This document shows, in pieces, positions 6,449 to 12,173 of a stretch of 12,173 nt of DNA; within the stretch, counting starts at the first letter, position 1, and each line of letters begins with the position of its first letter. The DNA comes from Candidatus Zixiibacteriota bacterium (GTDB lineage: Bacteria; Zixibacteria; MSB-5A5; GN15; FEB-12). Location of the stretch: the NCBI GenBank assembly GCA_023132995.1, contig JAGLXI010000282.1, forward strand, positions 1 to 12,173, read 5' to 3'. The notes beneath the pieces are model-generated. The model had not been told where the DNA came from. It did not search any database and saw nothing but the letters and a program-made list of their open reading frames with translations. A program made the translations under genes and the position numbers.

Positions 6449-8005
6449 CTAACTGTTTTCGTTTCTTTTCGTTCTAACGGAAAAGAGCTCTGCCAGAGAC
6501 GGCCCAAGCCCCAGGATCAAAGAAAGGGCCACATAGGCTGTTGTGAGGACCACCCCCGATAGAGCCATCCTTGCCGCAGCCAGTGAACGGCCGGTGCCGT
6601 TGAGTCCGGCCGGCCAGAAGTCCTGCAAGAGCATGATCACCGCTAAGCCGATACCCCCGGCCAGCAGAATGCGCCCCAGTCGCCAGGCGAATGGTCTGGT
6701 AGAGCCAGTGCTCGTTTTCCTCACAATGAAGCCGAGCAGACACAACGCGTAACCGGCGTGGGCGAGCGATGTCGCAGCTGAGATGCCGGGATACCCGAAC
6801 CATTGTGGCAGAAGCCATGTCGCCGCCAGTTTGGTAACAAACAACACTACCGCAAAACCGAACACCTGCGCCTGCCACCCTCCGGCATAACAGGCGCGAA
6901 TAGAGACCGAGACGATGAAAAGCGCTATAACCGTCGGCGCGTAGGGGCGCAGAACAGCAGCGGTGATAGAGACTGAGTTCGCATCAAAGACACCGCGCTG
7001 GAAAACGAGGTAAACCACATCCTCCGCGTTGGTCAGAAGGAACACCGCCAAAGGCACGGCTATCAAAAGAGCGCCGCTGACGGCTTTTTCATACACTGCG
7101 GCGAAGTGGGCGTGATCGGCCTTGCGTAGCGAAGTCGAAAACAGTGGAAACACCACGGCTCCGATGGCAAAGCCGATGACTGAGTCGGGAAGTTGCACTA
7201 ATACCTGGCCATAGTTGAGAGCTGAGACGATACCCTCGCCGAACTGCGGTGCAAAGTAGCGGTCGATAAGGAAATAGGATCGGTTTATGAGTTCAATCAG
7301 TACCAGCATCCCGGCGGCGGACACGAATGCCCGGGAGTTCTCACCGAACGGCGACCGGTCGGAAGTCGCCGTCGGCTTGAACGAAACGAGTCGACAAAGC
7401 AGGTAGGCGTTCTGTACAAGAAGCCCCCCCAGCAGACCAATGGCCACAGCTCCGACAGAAAAACGCTCATGCAGAAGGATGACACTCAGGATCGAGAAGG
7501 CGTTGAAAATTATGTATCCTGCCGCAGGATAAGTATAGACTTCTTTGACATTCAAGAAAGCGCGGATAACGGCCTCCATCGTTCCCAGCACGACGATGAC
7601 GGCGGTGACTCGGCTGTAGAAGACGATCCGGGAGAACTCAGCGGCAAGGTAATCGGCCGCCCAGATTCTCATCAGGTAGGGTGCCGCGATGATTATCGCC
7701 GCCGTTACCGCCACCGCTATCAGCAACGACATATGCACGGGCGGCCAGATCGTGCGCCAGCCATCGACGAGGTTGTCCGAATCACCTAACCTCCTCGAGA
7801 AATACGGCACAAAGAGATAGAAGCTGGCGTAATTGAGCACACCGTAGGCCAAGGCCGGCAGCATGATGGCGATAAGATAGAGATCATATTCAGCGCTGGT
7901 GCCAAACTTGTCGGCGATCACCATCTCGCGCACGAAGCCAAGCGCCTTGGACACCAGGACAATTCCGGCGACTGAGAAGATTGCCGTTCTCAAGCGGCCC
8001 GGCAC
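6449..8005 (-). CDS. murJ: MurJ/MviN-family lipid-linked glycan flippase
   Basis: A polytopic membrane protein of 518 aa, as expected for the MVIN group of the MOP superfamily (about 14 helices). The N-terminal signature SKALGFVREMVIADKFGTSA (about 19-38) is characteristic of MurJ, followed by an AEYDLYLIA segment. MurJ flips lipid II for peptidoglycan. Because this copy sits between sugar-nucleotide and glycosyltransferase genes, it may instead flip the lipid-linked product of this operon, taking the place of a Wzx protein; that is inference, and the symbol is given at family level. The start is GTG at 8005, 3 nt after the epimerase stop. It is supported by GGGGAG placed 7 nt upstream inside the end of the epimerase gene, which suggests translational coupling. 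Confidence 0.87.
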   Translation of the reverse strand: MPGRLRTAIFSVAGIVLVSKALGFVREMVIADKFGTSAEYDLYLIAIMLPALAYGVLNYASFYLFVPYFSRRLGDSDNLVDGWRTIWPPVHMSLLIAVAVTAAIIIAAPYLMRIWAADYLAAEFSRIVFYSRVTAVIVVLGTMEAVIRAFLNVKEVYTYPAAGYIIFNAFSILSVILLHERFSVGAVAIGLLGGLLVQNAYLLCRLVSFKPTATSDRSPFGENSRAFVSAAGMLVLIELINRSYFLIDRYFAPQFGEGIVSALNYGQVLVQLPDSVIGFAIGAVVFPLFSTSLRKADHAHFAAVYEKAVSGALLIAVPLAVFLLTNAEDVVYLVFQRGVFDANSVSITAAVLRPYAPTVIALFIVSVSIRACYAGGWQAQVFGFAVVLFVTKLAATWLLPQWFGYPGISAATSLAHAGYALCLLGFIVRKTSTGSTRPFAWRLGRILLAGGIGLAVIMLLQDFWPAGLNGTGRSLAAARMALSGVVLTTAYVALSLILGLGPSLAELFSVRTKRNENS

Positions 8006-8008
8006 AGT

Positions 8009-9097
8009 CTATCTCCCCGCCAGGCAGCGTGCAATATGGTCGGCGATGATCCGCGACGGCCTTTTGTTCCTGACCCGGTATGGCAGGGGGCTGGCCCCCA
8101 GATCCCTCGCAAGAAGTCGGCAAACCTTTTGAGCGTCGAGCCCCACCAGGTGATTTCCCCGCCGCAGGGTTTCTACCCATTCGGTCTCGTCGCGCAGGGT
8201 CAGCACCGGGGTTCCCAGAAAGATCGCCTCTTTCTGAAGGCCGCCGGAGTCGGAGAGAACGGCGTGGGCGAAATGGGCGGCGGTGAGCATGTCAAAATAG
8301 CCCAGCGGATCACACAGGATAAGCCCATCTATATGCGACAGCTTCGACCAGAGCCGGAACTGCCGAAGACGCTTCTTCGTGCGGGGATGTACGGGAAAGA
8401 GAGTCGGCATCGGCAGCGCTTCGATCAGATCAAGCAGCTTCAGCAACTGTCGCCGGTCATCAACGTTGGCCGCCCGGTGAGCGGTCAGCAGAAGAAACCG
8501 CTCCGCCTCAACTCCAAGCCTCCTGAGAAGGCTGCGGTTGCGTCGGATGGCCGGCATCGAGTCGTGCAAAAGTTCATACATCAGATCACCGGAGTGTACC
8601 AGTCCTTTCCTGATCCCTTCCGCACGGGCGTTCTTCATAGAGGTCGCCGTAGGACAAAACAGCAGTGTAGAAATATGGTCGGTCAGCCGCCGGTTGATCT
8701 CTTCGGGCATGTCAGCGACAAAGGAACGCATCCCGGCCTCGACGTGGCCGACCGGGATCGACAGTTTGGCGGCGCTCAGCGCACCTGCCAGAGTTGTGTT
8801 GGTATCGCCGAAGACAAGCACCAGATCGGGCTTTTCCCTCAACAGTTTCTTCTCGATAGCCGCCAGCATCCGCCCGGTCATGACGCCATGGGAGCCGCCG
8901 CCGATGTTCAGGTTGGTTTTGGCTTTCGGCAGGCGAAGCTGCTTGAAGAACATACTCGACATGTTGCTGTCGTAGTGCTGCCCGGTATGGATGATCTCAT
9001 GGCGAAACCTCTTTGACAGAACCGGTTCCAGGCAGGCCAGTTTGATAAACTGCGGCCGGGCGCCGACGATGGAGACAATTCGCGATCTGCGCTTCAT
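8009..9097 (-). CDS. wecB: Non-hydrolysing UDP-HexNAc 2-epimerase (WecB/WbpI superfamily)
   Basis: A 362-aa GT-B-fold enzyme that inverts C2 of a UDP-N-acetylhexosamine, making a ManNAc-type sugar nucleotide. Visible are GARPQFIK (12-19), HTGQHYD (37-43), the catalytic-cleft residues Asp98 in FGDTNTTLAGAL, Glu120 in HVEAGMRS, Glu132/133 in MPEEINRR and His207 in TAHR, and DSGGLQKEA (273-281). GARPQFIK, HTGQHYD and ETEWVE resemble the WbpI branch (UDP-diacetamido-glucuronate 2-epimerase) more than E. coli WecB, which has GTRPEAIK; wecB is therefore a family-level symbol. The frame is open further upstream, to a TTG at 9172. I chose ATG 9097 because MKRRSRIVSIVGARP gives the usual family N-terminus and a promoter candidate lies directly before it. 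Neither start has a Shine-Dalgarno sequence. It is the first gene of a four-gene operon. Confidence 0.9.
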   Translation of the reverse strand: MKRRSRIVSIVGARPQFIKLACLEPVLSKRFRHEIIHTGQHYDSNMSSMFFKQLRLPKAKTNLNIGGGSHGVMTGRMLAAIEKKLLREKPDLVLVFGDTNTTLAGALSAAKLSIPVGHVEAGMRSFVADMPEEINRRLTDHISTLLFCPTATSMKNARAEGIRKGLVHSGDLMYELLHDSMPAIRRNRSLLRRLGVEAERFLLLTAHRAANVDDRRQLLKLLDLIEALPMPTLFPVHPRTKKRLRQFRLWSKLSHIDGLILCDPLGYFDMLTAAHFAHAVLSDSGGLQKEAIFLGTPVLTLRDETEWVETLRRGNHLVGLDAQKVCRLLARDLGASPLPYRVRNKRPSRIIADHIARCLAGR

Positions 9098-9106
9098 GGT
9101 GTGCCA

Positions 9107-9135
9107 ATAATAGCGGATCGCCCGTGCCAACTCAA
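9107..9135 (-). promoter_or_regulatory. Candidate sigma70-type promoter of the glycan operon, giving a near-leaderless mRNA
   Basis: On the minus strand, TTGAGT (9130-9135) and TATTAT (9107-9112) are 17 nt apart, matching consensus at 4/6 and 5/6 positions. Transcription would start near 9100, only a few nt before the epimerase ATG at 9097, which also explains the lack of a ribosome binding site. If real, it rules out the longer epimerase frame. The match is moderate and could be chance. Confidence 0.45.
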
Positions 9136-9222
9136 GCGGAAAGCCACCCCTGACAATCCCTGATTCCATCAAGCGATTTGTACAGATATGTTATCGAGCA
9201 TGGTCGCCGGATTGTCCGGGAG

Positions 9223-9271
9223 ACAGGCTGTTATGTTGATACAGTTAGATTCCCACTTCCGGGCTTGATGA
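9223..9271. repeat. Possible degraded third copy of the MITE-like repeat
   Basis: ACAGGCTGTT at 9223-9232 equals part of one terminal repeat of the 10669-10799 element. It is followed after 2 nt by a stretch (9235-9271) resembling the element's core: GTTGATAC, an AGT/AG segment, TTCCCxCTTCCG and a terminal GATGA. About 27 of 35 core positions match by eye, allowing small gaps. The stretch between end and core would have been deleted. The similarity is suggestive but short. Confidence 0.35.
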
Positions 9272-9365
9272 AAAACGTACTCTATGAATTCGTACTACTG
9301 TCAGGCAGAGAGAGGCTGTCCCAGAAGTCGATCATGGGCAGACCGAGGGAGTCGCCGCCCACGGA

Positions 9366-9385
9366 TAAAACCGGCAATGCCGGCT
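9366..9385 (-). terminator. Possible rho-independent terminator of fbaB
   Basis: On the minus strand the hairpin CCGGC-ATT-GCCGG (9371-9383, extendable by A-T and G-T pairs) is followed directly by TTTTAT. It lies about 85 nt past the fbaB stop and upstream of the glycan operon promoter, so it fits ending fbaB transcripts. The U-tract is short, so termination may be partial. Confidence 0.45.
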
Positions 9386-9464
9386 GGGTGGCACCCTCAA
9401 ACTTGGGGTGTCTCCCGGGCTGAATTCCCGTTCCAAACAAGTTTGAAACGGCCACCCGACCGGC
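9379..9464. repeat. Imperfect 27-bp inverted repeat directly after fbaB
   Basis: Arms 9379-9405 and 9438-9464 match at 21 of 27 positions, with a 32-nt spacer. The most conserved parts are GGGTGGC and TCAAACTTG. The right arm ends 3 nt from the fbaB stop codon. In RNA this would form a long irregular stem just upstream of the terminator hairpin. The GGGTGGC element recurs in the palindrome at 4064-4076 beside another repeat copy, so this may be a remnant of a second small repeat type rather than an fbaB-specific structure. Confidence 0.5.
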
Positions 9465-9467
9465 GGC

Positions 9468-10526
<1,059 letters not shown>

Positions 10527-10664
10527 TCCATCATCTCCCTATCTTTTGATTTGTTACCTGTCTGTCTACAACCAAGATCATTTAAGGGAGTTCATGGCCC
10601 AAAAGCAACCGTCCGCTACCTGCATCCCGCTGGTTTTTTTTCAGCTCGGGGCATGCTGCGCTCT
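10527..10664. other. fbaB upstream region
   Basis: No gene is seen here. A weak minus-strand promoter candidate pairs TTGCTT (10603-10608) with TTAAAT (10580-10585) across a 17-nt spacer, at only 3/6 and 4/6 consensus matches. Further upstream, 10622-10656 is an imperfect palindrome with arms GCAT...CCC.CTG and CAG...GGG..ATGC around an eight-T loop. It could be an operator or a hairpin, and I cannot choose between them. Confidence 0.3.
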
Positions 10665-10668
10665 TTAG

Positions 10669-10799
10669 CAGGTTGTTGAAAAACATGGAATAGAATGCAA
10701 AACAACAACTGTTTTCCATTACATGTCATTCACGCGGAAGCGGGAACTCACTGGTATCAACGACTTCCGAGCATGACAAAACACTTTTTCAACAGCCTG
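10669..10799. mobile_element. MITE-like non-autonomous element (131 bp)
   Basis: The ends are inverted repeats, CAGGTTGTTGAAAAA (10669-10683) and TTTTTCAACAGCCTG (10785-10799), matching at 14 of 15 positions. TTAG occurs directly outside both ends (10665-10668 and 10800-10803), as expected of a 4-bp target duplication. The inside has no gene but carries an imperfect central hairpin (TTCACGC/GCGGGAA, about 10729-10746). An 89-bp relative lies at 4083-4171 in the opposite orientation. Such short elements are normally moved by the transposase of a related insertion sequence elsewhere; none is in the window. It sits 36 bp beyond the stop of the TlpA-like gene and upstream of fbaB. Confidence 0.7.
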
Positions 10800-10839
10800 T
10801 TAGAGGCAGGCCGCACTGTTTGAATCAACTGCATGGCGC

Positions 10840-11388
10840 TTATAGAATGGCCTGGAAGGCCTGTTTGAATATGTCGTACGGTCGACCGCCGACAAACCGG
10901 GCCACTTCGTTGCCGTTGCGGTCGAGGAAGATCGTCGTTGGCACACCGCTGGTGGCGCGCAGGCTGTAGAGATGGTGGCGTTCCGCTATCAGTATCACCC
11001 ACTCCATGCCTTGCTGCTCGACGAACTGGCCGACTCTTCGGTGCTGATCCTTAACGGCCAGACCGATCATCTCCACCCCTTGGGGACGGAATTCCTTGTA
11101 AAGTCGGATCAGATCCGGGATCTCGCGGCGGCAGGGGGAACACCAGGTACCCCACAGGTTAATCACCACCGGCTGCTTGCCGATCCACTCGTTGGAGTGG
11201 CGCAGTCTCCCGCTGAGATCATAGGCGGAGAAATTGGCGGGCGCGGATACCGGGGCAGCCTGGACATTCTTGCCCTGGCCGGCCTGTTCGCCGGAGGTAC
11301 GCCCGGCCTGATCGCTATCGCCGCCGCATGAGACCAGCAGCAGCAAGAAAAAGAATATGAGCTGGTTGAACGACAGTTTTGACTGCAT
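10840..11388 (-). CDS. TlpA/ResA-like thioredoxin-fold lipoprotein
   Basis: A 182-aa exported thiol-disulfide oxidoreductase. The N-terminus is a lipoprotein signal (hydrophobic residues 9-19, lipobox LVSC with Cys21 as the lipidated residue), so it should be tethered to a membrane outside the cytoplasm. A Gly/Gln/Ser-rich linker (22-50) precedes an AhpC/TSA-Redoxin fold with WGTWCSPC (active Cys83 and Cys86) and the cis-proline motif SGVPTT (Pro150). Relatives reduce apocytochrome c or other exported thiols. An ATG 5 codons earlier (11403) is in frame, but the one at 11388 has AAGGA 7 nt upstream and gives a normal signal peptide. It follows the exported thioredoxin gene after 107 bp in the same direction and may share its transcript. 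The specific partner is unknown. Confidence 0.88.
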   Translation of the reverse strand: MQSKLSFNQLIFFFLLLLVSCGGDSDQAGRTSGEQAGQGKNVQAAPVSAPANFSAYDLSGRLRHSNEWIGKQPVVINLWGTWCSPCRREIPDLIRLYKEFRPQGVEMIGLAVKDQHRRVGQFVEQQGMEWVILIAERHHLYSLRATSGVPTTIFLDRNGNEVARFVGGRPYDIFKQAFQAIL

Positions 11389-11495
11389 GGTTTGTTCCTT
11401 CATGCCTTCAGTGGTTGTCCATCATAGTAGCTTGGTGTCTCGACAGGCAGCAGGTGCAGCGGTATCCAGGGTGAGCAGCCCGCCCCGGGGACAGC

Positions 11496-12062
11496 TCAAG
11501 GGCCCGACTTCTCCCTCCCGGATCCCTGATCGGTGGCGGTAGTGTCATACTTCCGCTCGGCGACGAACTCCAGCACCTGAAGCATGGTGCCCGTTCCCTG
11601 GTAGCCGCGCAGGGCGCCGATCTTGACGCCATCCGGTTTGAGAAACCAAAAGGTAGGATATCCCTGTATTCGGAATTCCAGTTTGGCCAGGTTCTTTTCC
11701 GTAATCTTGTACCCGTCTATATCAAGCTTGTTGTTGGAGTCGCCGTTGACCCTCACTGCCACAAAGTCCTTCTTGACCAGGTCGATGACTTTACTGTCAA
11801 CGAAAGTTGTCTTTTCCATCTTTCGGCAGAAGCCGCACCATTTGGCGGTGAAGTCGATAAGGACGTGCTTGTCTTCCGCCTTCGCCAGGGTCAGCCCCTC
11901 GTCGTACGTGACCCAGTTGATTTTCTTGGATTTTGCAGCCGGATCTTTCTGCTCGGATTCCTTATCGCCGCCGGCGATGCCGCCGGGAAGCAACAGCGTC
12001 AATAATCCTAACGCGGTGATGATGATCTTCGATCTATGTGTTACAAAACGGGCCGGTCTCAT
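11496..12062 (-). CDS. Exported thioredoxin-like protein with CGFC active site
   Basis: A 188-aa protein with an N-terminal signal (basic residues, then a hydrophobic stretch at about 13-26, cleavage likely near GGIAGG) and no lipobox, so probably periplasmic. After a charged linker comes a thioredoxin-7/DsbD-gamma-like domain: VLIDFTAKWCGFCRKME with Cys76 and Cys79, then the cis-proline in GYPTFWFLKPDG (Pro136). The Lys/Trp-CGFC site and the insertion around VNGDSNNKLDIDGYKIT are typical of exported thioredoxins that carry reducing equivalents. The tail after residue 170 is polar and probably disordered. The ATG at 12062 overlaps the stop of the upstream gene (ATGA). Only a weak GAGA-type ribosome binding site is present, which fits translational coupling. 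It probably works with the downstream TlpA-like lipoprotein in extracytoplasmic redox chemistry. Confidence 0.87.
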   Translation of the reverse strand: MRPARFVTHRSKIIITALGLLTLLLPGGIAGGDKESEQKDPAAKSKKINWVTYDEGLTLAKAEDKHVLIDFTAKWCGFCRKMEKTTFVDSKVIDLVKKDFVAVRVNGDSNNKLDIDGYKITEKNLAKLEFRIQGYPTFWFLKPDGVKIGALRGYQGTGTMLQVLEFVAERKYDTTATDQGSGREKSGP

Positions 12063-12172
12063 GTTGCGTTCTCATTTCTGTGCAGTGGTCTCAGATAGGC
12101 GCTTGACTCGCCCAAGAGTTCCTTGAGGCGATTCAGTAGTTCAAAGTCAGGATTCACAGCATACTTCTTGGA
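12059..12172 (-). CDS. Unidentified gene, last 37 codons (5' part outside window)
   Basis: An open frame enters from the right edge and ends with TGA at 12059-12061, overlapping the ATG of the exported thioredoxin-like gene by 4 nt. The visible residues include KKYAVNPDFELLNRLKELLG and end in HRNENAT. They are polar and probably helical, with no motif I recognise. The ATGA junction, same strand and absence of any other frame covering this stretch make it likely to be the end of a real gene co-transcribed with the two thioredoxin-fold genes. Function cannot be assigned. Confidence 0.65.
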   Translation of the reverse strand, partial: SKKYAVNPDFELLNRLKELLGESSAYLRPLHRNENAT

Positions 12173-12173
12173 C

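Noticed and set aside
6427..6507. N-terminal extension of the GT4 gene
   Set aside because: It would overlap the flippase gene by 59 nt and precede the normal first beta strand of the fold. The ATG at 6426 has a properly spaced AGGA.
8036..9016. 326-codon open frame on the plus strand
   Set aside because: It lies entirely antisense to the epimerase gene, has low-complexity Gln/Arg/Gly-rich composition, and no family resemblance.
9098..9172. N-terminal extension of the epimerase starting at TTG or ATG near 9170
   Set aside because: It has no ribosome binding site, adds residues not usual in the family, and contains the promoter candidate. It is not fully excluded.
9178..9423. 81-codon open frame upstream of the epimerase
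   Set aside because: It spans a decayed repeat, the terminator hairpin and one arm of the inverted repeat, with no homology or ribosome binding site.
11408..11632. 74-codon Cys/Ser/Arg-rich open frame on the minus strand
   Set aside because: It overlaps the end of the exported thioredoxin-like gene in another frame, has the Arg/Ser/Pro bias of an out-of-frame reading, and has no ribosome binding site. The gap 11389-11495 otherwise shows no gene.

Overview
The window reads as chromosomal DNA (GC a little above half by eye) from a Gram-negative bacterium. The evidence is an outer-membrane-style lipoprotein signal, exported thioredoxin-fold proteins, a membrane-bound Na+-pumping decarboxylase and a surface-glycan gene set. 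The decarboxylase alpha subunit is clearly divergent from the well-known proteobacterial and clostridial forms. That fits an uncultured or poorly sampled anaerobic lineage better than an enteric bacterium, but the sequence alone does not fix the phylum. Apart from the first gene, every coding region is on the minus strand, so transcription runs right to left in four blocks.

Layout from left to right: (1) 2-547, plus strand: the 3' end of a hybrid histidine kinase (end of the ATPase domain plus a receiver domain), convergent with the next block. (2) 657-3850, minus: an oadG-oadA-oadB operon for a biotin-dependent Na+-translocating oxaloacetate-type decarboxylase, with tight spacing and a near-consensus sigma70 promoter at 3951-3979. 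(3) 3980-4214: non-coding DNA holding a degenerate copy of a dispersed repeat. (4) 4215-9097, minus: a four-gene glycan operon read in the order UDP-HexNAc 2-epimerase, MurJ-like flippase, GT4 glycosyltransferase, DegT-type sugar aminotransferase. A promoter candidate at 9107-9135 lies so close to the first start codon that the mRNA would be almost leaderless. (5) 9098-9467: non-coding DNA with inverted repeats and a probable terminator. (6) 9468-10526, minus: class I fructose-bisphosphate aldolase of the FbaB type. (7) 10527-10839: non-coding DNA holding a 131-bp MITE-like element with 15-bp terminal inverted repeats and a possible TTAG target duplication; the 4083-4171 repeat is about 84% identical to it in the opposite orientation. 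(8) 10840-12172, minus: a TlpA/ResA-like lipoprotein, an exported thioredoxin-like protein, and the last 37 codons of an unidentified gene coupled to it by an ATGA overlap.

The decarboxylase would couple decarboxylation of oxaloacetate (or a related 2-oxo acid) to Na+ export. The glycan operon would make, transfer and flip an amino-sugar-containing lipid-linked glycan. The exported thioredoxin proteins would act in extracytoplasmic thiol-disulfide chemistry, for example cytochrome c maturation. I found no convincing new defence or other undescribed multi-gene system. The points most worth checking are the repeat family in three of the intergenic gaps, the AMKA biotinylation site with unusual catalytic-domain motifs in OadA, and the near-leaderless promoter of the glycan operon.
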